This document shows positions 23,209 through 43,316 of a stretch of DNA of 64,000 nt, in pieces; the stretch's first letter is position 1; every line of letters begins with the position of its first letter. Made by a program: the position numbers and the translations under genes. The notes under the pieces are model-generated. The model saw only the letters and a program-made list of their open reading frames with translations. It searched no databases and had not been told where the DNA came from. Origin of the DNA: Spongospora subterranea (lineage: Eukaryota; Endomyxa; Phytomyxea; Plasmodiophorida; Plasmodiophoridae); the NCBI GenBank assembly GCA_900404475.1, contig OUQQ01000030.1, positions 1 to 64,000 on the forward strand, written 5' to 3'.

Positions 23209-23459
23209 GAATTTTGTTAAAGGTTCAAAATCGGACACCAATCCATGTCACCAAACCTGTTGATAGTTCTGTTGAAAACTGAAAAACATTTATTGAAATG
23301 AGTTTCAGAAAGTTGTCCATTTCGCTGCAGCACAGTCACGCTGGCTTCAGAAGTCCTACTGATCATAGAAATCAGTCAATGCATTTTCATGTTTGATGTA
23401 TCGTCGGCAACGGCAAACCAGAAGGATGCGCGGTTATGCCTTCTTCTGTTGAGAGTTCT

Positions 23460-23981
23460 TCAAATTTCAACGGAGTTGATGCGCCGCGCTCTTGCGCGTT
23501 GTCGTTCGCGTTCGCTTCTTTCTTCCACGAATAGATGCCAGCTGACTATAATTGCTCTGAAGCCGGTTTTCTGTTCAGCAATGGGATCTTTGCAAAACCG
23601 ACGATAACGGCAACGCTGATCCAGCTCGCAATTTTGACGTTAATTACCAAATTGTCTTTCTGGATGATTGGGTTTAGAGTGAGAGGCGAATTCGACTTGC
23701 AATGCTGTTTCTTCTAAAAGTCGCATTGTTGCTTCTTCTTCTGTCGATTGAATAGTCGTTTTGTTGACTGAAAACTTCTCAACCGTTGATAAAAGGGATA
23801 TCGGGTTTTGAAGAGCAAAGTGCAACCTGGCGAGCCTTTGTCGCATGGGCAGTTTCAGGTGGACAGCATCGCTCCGTTTACAGTCGCGACTTTTTCCACC
23901 AGTATCTTGTCCACGAAAACAGACTTTCCCTTCCCTATCTAAAATAATGTTGCCTGAATCGGAATCAAAATCGTACGTCAA
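23460..23981 (-). CDS. Hypothetical basic protein
   Basis: Two exons join cleanly across an intron of about 32 nt near 23610-23640: the first ends PNHPERQFG and the second reads RCRYRRFCKDPIAEQKTGFR and ends ERSERERQRARARRINSVEI. The first exon is charged, with SRDCKRSDAVHLKLPMRQRL. The start is not settled: the frame opens from a TTG at 23981 with no upstream in-frame ATG, so a small 5' exon is probably missing. I do not recognise a domain. The Arg/Glu-rich end suggests a coiled helix. Confidence 0.45.
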
Positions 23982-24445
23982 GCTCTTTGACTATCATTGG
24001 ATGTCATAAATGCAAGGAATTATTCGATAAACATTGAAGTAGTTATTTTTTAAGCAAATATGCCCAGCTGGGGAGATAAATATGAGTTGACGTTTGATTT
24101 AGGACAGCGTTGTTTAAATGCAGAATGAATGTCTCCAAATATGATTTGTGTCATGAGCTTTATTTTCGATGGCACTGCATTCAGTCCGCTGAGATTTTCG
24201 AAAATCGTGACTGATCTGGGGATTCAAAGATCACCTGGGACAAGTCATGGTTTGAACCTGAAAATGATCCTGGACGAATATGCTTTCTGGGACGCAAAAT
24301 ATGAGGCAAAACATCAATGAGATTGGATGTTCAACAAGTCTCAAAGCTATTCGTCTTGGTCTGACATCACCCGACATGTTCAGTAACCTGGACCAGAGAC
24401 TGAAAACAAAAGCATAACGTGGATCAGGGCAACCACAAAACATTC

Positions 24446-24679
24446 CAGGTGATTGATCAAAGTGCAATAAAAAGACTTAGGTAATCCGCTTGGCAGTGCC
24501 TGAAATTTTCGCTTGCCTCAACTGTGAACTTATTGACTTCTCCATTGGTTCCACCATATCCTCTGTGTTAGTAGAACTTGGACTTCTGCAGATTGATCTG
24601 CGATTGCACCGAGAACCAGTCTTGTAGGCACTGCCAAGCGGATAAAGTCGTTTTATTACACGTTTGATCAATCACCTGG
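24446..24679. mobile_element. MITE-like element with long terminal inverted repeats
   Basis: The left end ccaggtgattgatcaaa... through aatccgcttggcagtgcctg is mirrored at the right end as its reverse complement, giving inverted repeats of about 55-58 bp around an internal region of about 120 bp. The arms differ by a few substitutions and indels. No coding capacity is seen, and a target-site duplication is not obvious. Size and structure suit a non-autonomous DNA transposon or foldback element. Confidence 0.7.
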
Positions 24680-25244
24680 ACCGCATCGGGAGGTCGTTCA
24701 AGAGAAGAGGACGATGGCGTCGTATTGGGCGGTCAAACGAGTCGGACCAAGTGGGAGAATCAAACAATACGCTCTGGCACACAGAAGTGGGTTGAGTCGC
24801 GTTGCTGTTTTGCAGACGACAGTGCCTGAACTAAGCCCTGGTCGATAAAAATTGATCACCAAAGCTGGAAACGATAAAAAACCGGACCCCTAGCCAGACG
24901 TGCTCCTCAAACCATTGGGGGAAAACCTGTTAAAGAATTGACGAATCAATACAGGCATAGCCCCACTCCTGCTGTGGTCGACAAGTCTGGCTGAGTTTGA
25001 ATTCGTCAACATCACAGTGTTGACGGAAACTCAACGTGCACCGGAATGGTTTCACCTAAGAAAGTTCCGAATACCAGGAACAGGGGCATTTGCTGTCTGG
25101 AAGCTGTCGATGAGAACGTCGCCTCTGTTCTTCGTGTCCTTTCGTTGACCACTGAAAACGCTGATCAAGACGTGCTGGCTATCGATGACAATATCTATTC
25201 TCCAAGTACTGTATGGTTTCAGGAAGGACACTCCTTCACTGGTC

Positions 25245-25288
25245 AGACTGGACTGTGGACTGTGGACTGTGGACTGTGGACTGTGGAG
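25245..25288. repeat. Heptamer tandem repeat (ggactgt)n
   Basis: About five to six perfect copies of the 7-mer ggactgt in a row, followed by ggaggc. It is a minisatellite-like array in non-coding DNA. Confidence 0.9.
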
Positions 25289-25825
25289 GCACCACACAGC
25301 AGTGTACAAACACCGCAGCCCTCCACAATTGATCGACCTGGTGTTTTCTGTAATGGCAGCGTCAGGTACAGGTACAATGATGTGTATATCTGGCATCTCA
25401 GCCATGTTGGTTGAGGTAATGGTAGTGGGGTATTGTGCCAGTAGACACCACGTGCCGAATGCTGGTAGTCGAGGTCGTTGCTACGGTAGACCGGCATGAT
25501 ACGGTACTTTGCGGCTGCGGGGTAGGGTGATCGGTGTTTTGGGGTTGCGAGCTATGGAATGGGTCGGGCTGCGCCGTAACAGGACCCGGTTGACATCTTG
25601 GGCAGGCCGATTGGCTGACGGGTCCGGGAGGCGCGAGTCGCTCGGTCTCCGCTCCCCTTCCCATCGCAGCCATCGCCTTCCATTACTAAAACTCCTATCG
25701 TGCCGTATATCATACGGCATCCGCAGACGCCACCGACTCCCTCATTTGTCGCATTCCCCAGTAGTTACGATTGAGGAGCGGGTTGGTCACAGGTCGCTGG
25801 GAATTTCTCCTGGCTGCCTGTTGTG

Positions 25826-30649
<4,824 letters not shown>

Positions 30650-30703
30650 GTTTAACGAGTCATAATATATTCATTAGATTATTAATTTGTTTTCTAGAAA
30701 ACG

Positions 30704-34806
<4,103 letters not shown>

Positions 34807-35296
34807 TTAGAATGTTACGGTTAGGCCAATGGATTTTGCTGATGACGCTAATGACTTAACTATAGTCTGAAGAGGAAGATCTTCCATGCCAGGATCTTTC
34901 TGTTTCATTTTTCCAATTTCATAAAGCTGCCGAACGGAAACCGTTCCAACTTTATCTTTTCCTGGATTTTTGGCTCCAGTTTCAATGCCGGCGGCTTTTT
35001 TCAGGAAATATGTGGTTGGTGGAGACTTGAGAGCCAAGGAAAATGTTCGATCCTCAAAGGCGGTGACAGAAACCCTAATTGGAATGGATTTCTTGAAGGT
35101 AGCAGATGCGTTATTGAATGTCTGAAAAACAAGATATTAGTTTGAGAAAACATCGATTTAAGCTTTAAGGCCTCCGGACCTTACAGAACTCCATGATATT
35201 CAGCCCAAGAGACCCGATCGCCTGCCCAATCGCTGGAGATGGAGCCGCCTTTCCTGCTGCCAGGCGCATGCGAACTATCGCTTTCACAGATGACAT
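34807..35296 (-). CDS. MRPL11: Mitochondrial ribosomal protein uL11m (MRPL11)
   Basis: Part of the L7/L12 stalk base of the mitochondrial large subunit. The N-terminal domain reads [20 protein letters not shown] then [16 protein letters not shown], the L11 proline-rich switch signature. After one intron (about 35125-35185) follow [40 protein letters not shown] and the C-terminal rRNA-binding domain [19 protein letters not shown]. About 140 residues, the normal size. The start MSSVKAIV at 35296 leaves almost no presequence; an upstream in-frame stretch ([12 protein letters not shown]...) exists and could extend it. The L11 type is clear; mitochondrial rather than cytosolic origin follows from its bacterial-like sequence. 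Confidence 0.92.
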
Positions 35297-35611
35297 GATT
35301 GTCAATGAAAGGCAGATTGGTGTAATAGCTGGGCCGACTACAGCTAACGGGGCGCACCCAATCAGTGGGAACAGGTCATCGCCTGTAAACTCCGCTTGGC
35401 CCTGGCGCAACGGCCCACCGCAGGATCAACTGCATTTTGTGCAACCTTGTCCAATTGGCAAGCATTAACATGCATCGTTGACGTGCATTGTTCAACGATA
35501 TTCTGGTAGTTTGACTATTTGTATTGGTTTGCTGACACGGGCTGAAAGAAAGCCCAATAACCCAGATCACTCTGATAACCAAACATGTCTGTTATACAAG
35601 AAAGTGCTTAT

Positions 35612-37450
35612 TTATGGACATGCGGTACGATATTTGATAAACGCATCAAGATTACATCTGATTTCTTCAGTCTCTATTAGCAAATGCTCATCATTGTCTT
35701 GTGAACATCTCCACCTCGATTCGTCTGTCAGTAATGTGGACAGAATTGGAAGAAGGTTAAGTTCGGCCAACGTCTTGGCGTGAATACCATCATCTGAAAA
35801 TACATCGATAAGACCATTTACCGCCTCGAGAAATACGCTCATCTCTTTGTCTTGAAGTCGATCAAGAAGGATTGTCGCAATTAAACGGCTTTGTAATGGG
35901 TTACCTGTGGCGTACGATGCCAAGAAACCGACAAATGATCGTCTGACAGCTGGGGTCTGACCAGTACCAGATAATGACGACAACAAGTCGATATGAGATT
36001 GCGACAGCTGTATGGTCGGAACCAGGGTCAATGACAGCAGGCGACCGATCGCCTCAAACATTGATGAAGACGTGCCAGATGGGTTAAACCGATCAAGGAT
36101 CTGGAGAACGGCGCCAAATAGTTGATCAGACCTCATATCGCGATTGCAGAGAACATTGCCGGCACATTCAAGGGATCTTTCGATTGATTGCAGCAACAGG
36201 CTGTTGATACGAGACCAGGAATCGGTTCCGATGTCACCGCTCATTGCCGATAGATCATCATCAACAACAACAGCGGCGTGCGATAACAATGTCATGACCA
36301 GATTTTGATAATGTAACGATTCCAGCAAGTATTCCACCGGCCAATCATCATCATCATCGACAACACATATCATGTTGGCGATCGCTTCACTACTTGTGGA
36401 GACGGCCATGACCTTATCCCGAAAAACGGCAAAACATGTGTGCCATGACGATTCAATCACATCGGGTATTGATCTGCCCGATATATTTGCTTGAAACATG
36501 TTGTCACCACTGTGCTCTGAAAATTGTCGCTTGACTTCTTCCTGAATTTCCCTTAAGCGATTACTAAACAAGTTGATGAAATCCGCCTTGGCCGCTCGGA
36601 GGTCAATGGAAACGCACTGTAGTAAAACGGGGAATATCGCTGGGCCAATCTCGGCGAGGCGATCACGGCAGATACGGGCCATATCGGAAAATAATCCAGC
36701 GCTATGTGCTCGAACATGATAAGATGGCGACGAAGACAATAAAGAGTTGATAGCAGATATGGAGTCCCGATCAGCTATCAGTGAATGTATCAGGGATGGA
36801 TCCTCCTCGATCAAATTCCTGAAGAGCTCAATCGCGGCAACAGCGCCATCAGGGCTGGAATGAATGGCAGCATAGACATGAAGTGACCATATATGTCCAG
36901 ATCGAACGTGAGGGATATTGGACATATCACTGTATTCACTAGTATTCGATAATATCGATAGGATATTACAGCTCCAACGGTGGTCGTCAAGGGATGACGG
37001 ATCACCAATTTTTGCAATATGACTAATTAGTAATCCGATTAAAGGATTGAATGCGCCCAGCGACGTCAGCAACGTGCCGAGCGCTTCCGCATCCATAATC
37101 GATAGGTTTTTCAACAGACCAACGGCATGAAGAGCGACGCTCTCATCGGAATCGGTAATGAGTGGAAGAATGATCGGAAGGCATCCGCTATTAATGATGT
37201 CCAGAGCCGACTCGCGATTGTGCAAGGCAATGTTCGACAGAGATGTACATGCTGCCGCCCGGTGCAGGGGAACAGTGCTGGTTAATCCCTCAGCCAATGA
37301 CTGCAGATGTTGGGGAATATGAGCTGGTACATGACTATGAACAGGGAATATATGACCCATTGACACTAATTTATCATCATTTTTGCAGGATTTACCACGT
37401 TTACCAGTCTTTTTAAGCCCGTGCTTTGATTTCTTTCTGGTCTGGCCCAT
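35612..37450 (-). CDS. SYO1: SYO1/HEATR3-like symportin
   Basis: Chaperone-adaptor that carries ribosomal proteins uL18 and uL5 into the nucleus with importin (Kap104). It is one uninterrupted exon of about 612 codons. The basic N-terminus GQTRKKSKHGLKKTGKRGKS resembles the start of yeast Syo1 and human HEATR3 and can serve as the PY-NLS region. Armadillo-like repeats follow (RAAACTSLSNIALHN, VALHAVGLLKNLSIMDAEAL, GAVAAIELFRNLIEEDPSLI), then an acidic loop (VDDDDDW) and HEAT repeats to the end. The intronless state contrasts with most neighbours. ATG 37450 is chosen because MGQ(S)RK is the family start. Confidence 0.85.
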   Translation of the reverse strand: MGQTRKKSKHGLKKTGKRGKSCKNDDKLVSMGHIFPVHSHVPAHIPQHLQSLAEGLTSTVPLHRAAACTSLSNIALHNRESALDIINSGCLPIILPLITDSDESVALHAVGLLKNLSIMDAEALGTLLTSLGAFNPLIGLLISHIAKIGDPSSLDDHRWSCNILSILSNTSEYSDMSNIPHVRSGHIWSLHVYAAIHSSPDGAVAAIELFRNLIEEDPSLIHSLIADRDSISAINSLLSSSPSYHVRAHSAGLFSDMARICRDRLAEIGPAIFPVLLQCVSIDLRAAKADFINLFSNRLREIQEEVKRQFSEHSGDNMFQANISGRSIPDVIESSWHTCFAVFRDKVMAVSTSSEAIANMICVVDDDDDWPVEYLLESLHYQNLVMTLLSHAAVVVDDDLSAMSGDIGTDSWSRINSLLLQSIERSLECAGNVLCNRDMRSDQLFGAVLQILDRFNPSGTSSSMFEAIGRLLSLTLVPTIQLSQSHIDLLSSLSGTGQTPAVRRSFVGFLASYATGNPLQSRLIATILLDRLQDKEMSVFLEAVNGLIDVFSDDGIHAKTLAELNLLPILSTLLTDESRWRCSQDNDEHLLIETEEIRCNLDAFIKYRTACP

Positions 37451-37754
37451 GGTGCCCTGGAATCTGATTTCAGAAAATCGAAATTGGAAAGCAGAGTGGA
37501 GTACGGCCACCGCAGCTGATAGGCTAACCGAATTCCGTCACGGAGTCCGCAACATGTCAATTATTCACCTTCGTCTGGACTTGCTGTCAGGTGTCACTCG
37601 CTACAGCACATAAATAATGTTTATCATCGAAGCACTTTTCAGTACTTTTTATCAACATTTGCATTATAGTCATGAATCAAGTGTTGCACAAATAGACACC
37701 GATACAATTGAAACACCTAACTATGCTGATAAATTAACTTATTAATGTTTTAGA

Positions 37755-38970
37755 TTATATATCATGTAACGCCCTCATACTATATTCAAACGAGGCGAAT
37801 GTCACAGCACATGCCGGGACGACACGAACCAAGTTGGCACTCATGCCCCGGAAGAAGGCATTGATGCCCTCTTCTCTATATATCTTACGAACGCATTGAA
37901 GAATGTTCTTATATACGTCCTTTGTCCCTTGTTCCTAATACCTATTATAAATGGCCTGTAGCGACAGAAGCTTAACGCAAGCATACCTGAAACCTTGTTC
38001 GCACGACTTCGTGTGGATACGTAATCGACGACGCAGCGACTTTTGACAATGAAGATGCCTTAATCAAACCCCATAAATCTAACCCTTTCCCAGGTTCATC
38101 AGCGCCAAAGTATTTTTTCAGGGCTTCATACAGCGGAAATTGAATGGCTACATGAGAAACACCTAGTAGCGACGCAGGTAATCCCCTATAGAACCCACGA
38201 ATACCTTCTTCGTAATATATCTAAAAAATCACTAAGAACTAGAATACCAGCGTAGACAAATTGGCACCTTAGCAAAGGCATGTGTTATCCCCCTGTATGT
38301 TGGAGTCGACCTGCTTGCTGAAAATTGGGTTTGTAGGCGGACTTTAACCAGCCAAAGTGGATTTGTAGCACATGTCGTAATCGCACCAGCAGATATAGCA
38401 GCCGCAATATGTACTGAATTGGGCGACCAATCCGGCATGACTCTTGATGAGAACAGGCTTTTTAATCTGCCATACGATGTGAAATAAATCGCCCAATTCG
38501 GAACAAGACCAATGATGGTAGAACCAAGACCCTTGAAAAGACCCCTGTTTCCCTCTTCTTTCAGAGTTCGTTTGATCGTTCCTGTCAAACTGATATATCG
38601 AAGGTCTTTCACTTTCATTGGAACTCCAGACCTGAGCTTATAGTGTTTCTGAACTTGCATCCTGGTTTTGGCAAGATCCCTATAAACCAGCAGATAGCGA
38701 TTAATTGACGACCAACAACATCAGTTTAAACATACAGAGGTGCCGTTACGATAGCTGCCATAGCACCACTTACAGCACCAGATACCAATTCTTTGATAGC
38801 GAGACTGAATAAAGACAGGTCAGTGTAAGGCATTACGGAACCAGATTTTGAACCGTTTTGTAAATTTCACTCTCAACGGCATCGTGTTCAACTAAAAATG
38901 GAAATGTATAGAAAACAACGTACGCGCCATATCCACTATGAGAACGGGGATTCTCTGATGCGGTTGCCAT
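37755..38970 (-). CDS. Mitochondrial carrier, SLC25A33/36 (pyrimidine/NAD) type
   Basis: Six-helix inner-membrane carrier with three repeats. The first repeat has ELVSGAVSGAMAAIVTAPL then DLAKTRMQVQ; the second TNPLWLVKVRLQTQ; the third SSITYPHEVVRTRFQEQG. The W in PLWLVK and the PHEV(V/I)RTR third motif are typical of the pyrimidine nucleotide / NAD group (yeast RIM2, YIA6; human SLC25A33/36). GLFKGLGSTIIGLVPNWAIY and INAFFRGMSANLVRVVPACA are the matrix-helix EGx(G) segments. Several introns, around 37936-37987, 38221-38265, 38660-38735 and 38845-38880, are needed. The start MATASENPRSHSGYG at 38970 is the first plausible Met; the first exon junction is uncertain. Confidence 0.85.
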
Positions 38971-39817
38971 TATTGGCCCTTGACGAAAAGGCGGCGCGGA
39001 ACCCTTATCGAGGCATACAGTAGAGGAAAGATGTCAGTCGTGATGATACTGCAGAATGGGTGAACTATTAGCAGCTATAAGATCCGATTCGTAATAGCTT
39101 GGCCCTGAAATTTGGGACACAGGATTTGATGGCCGTATGGACCTGGCAGGATAAAAGATTGAATGATGGGATTGAACGATAGAGCGTTAGCGAGTACAGT
39201 ATTGGCCTATAATGTATCTGTACGGTAATGGGCTGTTGGCCTAACAGTACCTGATACTATAGGTATGTGGCCTAACTCTATGCAGGTCTATGGGCTATCG
39301 CCGCTGATCGCCTTGACAATCTGTAATTGATGTGTCCTATCACACCGCGGTCTTTTTACTTGGTGATGATATCTCCCTGAACGTTGGGTCTGAAAGTCAG
39401 CTTCGCGCTCGCTACGAGGTACACAATAAATCGGATATTTTTTATAATTTGAACTGTTTTATGCCTTCAAATCCGTGACCCACCGGTTTAATTGTTATTG
39501 ATTCTGCTTTGAGGAAAGCCAAACTTCTCAGTAAAGCTGGAGTTAATGGGAAAGTTGAGCGCTGGGCGTCGACTCATTGCCGGCTTAATCAAGTGTTGAT
39601 CTATTGTTTCCCAAGTACACCCGCACAGCAAGTCATCACCCTATACAGTATTCTCATGATGTTTCTATCGATTCGCGTTTCATCAAAGAACCTACGGTGC
39701 GGGTGTTGGGTGTGGGCCGTGGCTGGTCCGCTCATTATACTATCTTCCCTATAATGAAGGCGGTAGCTGTCGCCAATCGACATCTCATGCGGAACGGTCA
39801 TCATCGTCTGTCCCGAA
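38971..39817. other. Intergenic stretch, no clear gene
   Basis: Holds the promoters of the carrier (minus) and the second REEP gene (plus). A plus-strand ORF at 39604-39849 containing VGRGWSAHYTIFPIMKAV is open for 81 codons but is not recognised, and it overlaps another frame that seems to lead into the REEP gene. Several short near-repeats of the type ggcctaac/agtacctg occur around 39230-39290. Confidence 0.4.
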
Positions 39818-40596
39818 CCTTCACCCTATCCTTATACAATATCGTTTAGAGTTTCTCTTGCGCCTTTATCGAATATCAGGTATTCCAGCTGTATATATCG
39901 TGTCGAGTGCCGTCGTCTCGACTGTTGTCCTATCGATCATGGTCTATTCTTTACAAAGTGTTTGGTAGGCAATATGAGCAAATCGTACCGTTTCCTGCGT
40001 TTTCAACATGACTAGTCTTTTTATTGCTTTCGCATATCCTGCGTATGCATCATTCAAGAGTCTTCAGTCCAACTGTATTGATGATCAAATTCATTGGTAA
40101 GTCCACCGATACTTTATTTACAAACATTGACGAACCGTATTCCAGGCTGACATATTGGGTTGTTTATGGCGCATTGCATTTTATTCATCAGGTGACGGAC
40201 ATCATTTTTTCTAGGTCAAATTTACTGTAGTATATACTTCAATTTGATTCATGACGTCGTTTATTTAGAGTACCGTATTATCCCGACATCAAGATTATAT
40301 ATTTGTCATGGTGTTTTCTACCTCAGTTCCGGGTACGACTTCCGCCAGGGTTCTCAAATCTTTCATTCAAAGTTATCTAGGGTTCATCTATTGCCTACAA
40401 GTGGTTGATACGTCCAATTCTATTGATGCATAGAAATCGAATTGATCAGTCACTACGTAAAGTCCAGCATCATGTTGACGGGGCCCATTCATCCATAGCT
40501 CTGGCAAGCTCAAGAATAGTTCCAGCTCTAGCTACCAGCTTAACGTCAATGGCCACCCAGGCTCTAGCAAGAATAGAAGAAAGCCAAAAAAAATAG
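39818..40596 (+). CDS. YOP1: REEP5/Yop1-type ER membrane-shaping protein
   Basis: Second TB2/DP1 family gene. The readable parts are YRISGIPAVYIVSSAVV, then an exon FIAFAYPAYASFKSLQSN, a short exon giving QIHWLTYWVVYGALHFIHQV and TDIIFSRV, YPDIKIIYLSWCFLPQFRG, and ASIAYKWLIRPILLMHRN with a charged tail ARIEESQKK. The FAYPAYxSxKxLxS...LTYWVVYG signature is closer to REEP5/Yop1 than to the gene at 21 kb. The hydrophobic segment before FIAFAYPAY matches the extra N-terminal helix of the Yop1 type. At least four introns. The true start codon was not found, so the 5' boundary is approximate. Confidence 0.75.
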
Positions 40597-40774
40597 ATCT
40601 AAGCCGTAACATGTGCTATAGCTTGGCTGTCTTCATCACCGAAGACGCACAAAAACAGAAATCATTCTCTCCGCATATCTAGATTATTCTGGAGCAGATT
40701 ATATCCATCAATAAATAATATTTTGGAAAATCTTGAAGCGGAAACCAAGCAAAAGTAAAGACAGAGCAGGAAAT

Positions 40775-41107
40775 TTACGAATAATTATCTTGCAGATGTT
40801 GCTGTAACCTCTTTAACTGCACCAGGACTGCGTCGTGAAGAAATACTGTGGTCTTGCATATGCTTTCGTCCAAGGGCTCTGGCTCCTGTTTACTGATGAA
40901 CTTTTTCAGACGAGAAGCAGCTTTAGATACTTCTATTGATTTGACGCTTTTTACTTCCAATTCCATAGCTTGCCCTGATTTGAATTGACGATGTTCCGTA
41001 ATTAAGAAATCGCCAACGACACGATTGATTGGGATCAGGTCAGAGAATCTGCGCAGTGCGCATAATGAGTGTTGGACGCTTGTTCGATCGAAACCAAATC
41101 TCTGCAT
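40775..41107 (-). CDS. Hypothetical protein, 110 residues
   Basis: Single open frame from ATG 41107 to a stop near 40775, convergent with the REEP gene and about 94 bp downstream of the next minus-strand gene. Text such as LRRFSDLIPINRVVGDFLIT, KAASRLKKFISKQEPEPLDE and LVQLKRLQQHLQ is protein-like: a beta-rich start and two charged helices. No family recognised. A nuclear or complex-subunit role is possible but not supported. Confidence 0.5.
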   Translation of the reverse strand: MQRFGFDRTSVQHSLCALRRFSDLIPINRVVGDFLITEHRQFKSGQAMELEVKSVKSIEVSKAASRLKKFISKQEPEPLDESICKTTVFLHDAVLVQLKRLQQHLQDNYS

Positions 41108-41200
41108 TCAGCAAGCAGTACTTGTTTTCCAATACAGTTTTGAAAATATAATGGTTGGTTTGGTCAGCCGTTCAACACGCGAAAGCTAAAACATCATTTG

Positions 41201-42299
41201 TTACCCCTTAAGTGTTTGCTCCTCTATAATATGAGCATTTTGATGTTTGTTTTCAATCGGAAGCTGCTTTATCTCGTTTACCGAGCTGTTTTGTTGTATC
41301 CACGATCGCAGAGCATCGAAAGAGGTTTTCTGCAAATTCAGAAAAGACTACACCCTTTGTCATTGTCATCATAGGAAATCAAACAAAAGGTTTGCACTCA
41401 GCCGTACCGTATGTTTAACAAACGGGCACGATGTAAAGTGTAATCATTTGCCCAGTCGGTTTCGGTCGCCAAAGTAACAGACCAGGTCTTCCAAGTAGAC
41501 CAGTTCCGTTTGCATCACAGCATTGCCCATCTGCTTATCGGCAGCATTATGACTTCGATGTGCTTTCTGCAACAATTGACCTCGGTTGATATCGACGATG
41601 AACTGCGTCTGAAAGCGCAAGACATTGTCACCATCCCGTGGCAATTACACTTTATTCTTAATGTCGAGCTAGGAACTCGTTGTTCATTTTTGCGAATATT
41701 TTACTACAGCCAATGCGAGGATACGGTTTCCGATTTTTCAGCGTGATACGGCGCCATACGCAGTCATTTATACTCAGTTTAGGATCTGATAAACGTCGCT
41801 TCTTTTTCCAGAATTTGGGAGGTTGTCAATGAGCAAAACATATTGATGAATTCGATTTCAAATTTGTTTTCGACGGTGATAAGCATGTATGCGTTCAAAT
41901 TGCCGAACTGATTCATAAAACGTGTTTGACGAGCAGTACAGCCTTGGCCACCTATCTGATAATGCATTGGGGACTGCCATCTCCAATAGCAGCGTCGTTT
42001 TGATAGACATTTTCAACTTGCCATTATGTAAGGATAACTTTATGGGCGTTTGCAGACCGAAGGTGCAGCGCATGAGCGGACATGTCGCCTCAAATAATCT
42101 GTGACAAACATTGCTTTTTTGAAACAATTTGCAGATCGGTCCAGAAATACTGTGTACGGGAGAAGGCCAAGGTCCCAGTTTTGCCTTGTTTCCCCTTTTT
42201 GCGTCGAGGAGTAGGTTTCTGGTGAAAAAACCAGTTTTGCTGGGTTTCGAACTCTGTAGGCTACGTTTTGAGCTTCAGGACAACTGCAGTAGAGTCCAT
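41201..42299 (-). CDS. Unidentified multi-exon protein
   Basis: A chain of plausible exons on the minus strand between compact neighbours. Exon 1 from ATG 42299 gives MDSTAVVLKLK; a 46-nt intron leads to NLLLDAKRGNKAKLGPWPS and ICKLFQKSNVCHRLFEATCP. Later pieces read TPIKLSLHNGKLKMSIKTTL, VLRFQTQFIVDINRGQLLQK, AVMQTELVYLEDLVCYFGD, and the last exon NLQKTSFDALRSWIQQNSSV to EEQTLKG, stopping at 41201. The middle (41660-41860) is not resolved. The beta-strand alternation is compatible with a sliding-clamp or arrestin-like fold, but I could not name it. Confidence 0.4.
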
Positions 42300-42493
42300 G
42301 GCGATAGTGACTCTATAGTATGTACACAATAGTGATGTTATGAGTAACGGGTCAAGTTGTGTGTGAGGTCTAAAGTGATAGCCGTCTGGGCGATTATTGA
42401 CAGTGTGATATCGGGATTACCAGTGGAAGGCGCCAGATTCGACACCCTCACCCGATATTCACAATCATCTTTCGTATTGTTTCGTTTTCAAAC

Positions 42494-43212
42494 ATGAATT
42501 CCGCCGAGGCTTCACGACAGATCTCGCAAATGGTCGAATTTATCAAGCAAGAAGCGAAAGAGAAAGCTGAAGAGATCCGTGTTAAAACAGATCAAGAATA
42601 TAACATCAACAAGCTTAGTCTGATTGAGGTCGCAAAACAAAACATTATCAGTGAATTTGAACAGATGAGGAAGGAAAAAGTTACTAATCAAAAAGTGTCA
42701 GTGAAGTTGCGTTTACCCGATATTCTTATCGATGTATATGGTAATTTAGTGCCCGCTCTGCTGCTATCCAGTTAGCGCGTCGTGATCGGCTACAGCATCA
42801 GGAAAATTTAGTTGAATCTATTCGGAAAACTGCTCTAGAACGGCTTTCAAAGGTTCCGAACGAGTCCGCTTACGAGAAGTTAACCATTGCATTGATAGTC
42901 CAAGGGTTAATCCGTCTTCGCGACGATCGTGTAAAAATTCGATGCAGGAATGAAGACGCGGCGATTGTCACCAAATGCATTGCCCGCGCGAAATCGCAAT
43001 ATAATGAGATAATGGCAAGGGACGTTGGTATTGGATATGATGTTGAGTTGGCTGTCGACTCAGCCAACAGCCTGCCCAGCAGCTGCGCTGGAGGAATTCA
43101 ACTTCTGGCGCAGAATGATAAGATAATGATATCCAATACCATTAATTCCCGGTTGGCATTGTGCTTTGACGATTTCAAGCCGGTCATGAGAGAGATTCTA
43201 TTCGGAAACTAA
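42494..43212 (+). CDS. VMA4: V-type ATPase V1 subunit E
   Basis: Peripheral-stalk subunit of the V-ATPase. The N-terminal long helix ASRQISQMVEFIKQEAKEKA, EEIRVKTDQEYNINKLSLIE is the E-subunit signature (human [20 protein letters not shown]). One intron (about 42704-42769) separates it from the second exon: ARRDRLQHQENLVESIRKTA, then the globular head with LIVQGLIRLRDDRVKIRCRN and GGIQLLAQNDKIMISNTINS, LALCFDDFKPVMREILFG, typical of the C-terminal end (RLDLIAQQMMPEVRGALFG). About 217 residues, the usual length. It complements the V0 a subunit at 13.3-16.6 kb. Confidence 0.95.
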
Positions 43213-43316
43213 ATTGTTGTTTTCCCATAATTTTCTAGAACCCTAAATTAGGAGGTTCTTGTAGTTGTGGTCCATTTGGCGTAAAACATATATTATAATC
43301 TCATGGGTTTAATTAC

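Larger units (their letters stand above)
23982..25825. other. Gene-poor stretch of about 1.8 kb
   Basis: The longest stretch without a convincing gene. It contains a MITE-like inverted-repeat element (24446-24679) and a heptamer tandem repeat (25245-25288). Open frames here (for example plus-strand 25046-25414 and minus-strand 25398-25673) have unbalanced composition and no recognisable domain. A plus-strand piece near 24990-25120 reads AEFEFVNITVLTETQRAPEW, then FHLRKFRIPGTGAFAVWK, which looks like decayed coding sequence, possibly of a transposon. The 25400-25700 part is more GC-rich than the surroundings. Confidence 0.5.

Noticed and set aside
25046..25673. Long ORFs on both strands near the heptamer repeat
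   Set aside because: They run through the repeat and GC-rich DNA in several frames at once, which is a sign of chance opening.
39604..39849. 81-codon plus-strand ORF (VGRGWSAHYTIFPIMKAV)
   Set aside because: No recognised family; it overlaps another frame that appears to feed into the REEP gene, so it is probably not a gene on its own.
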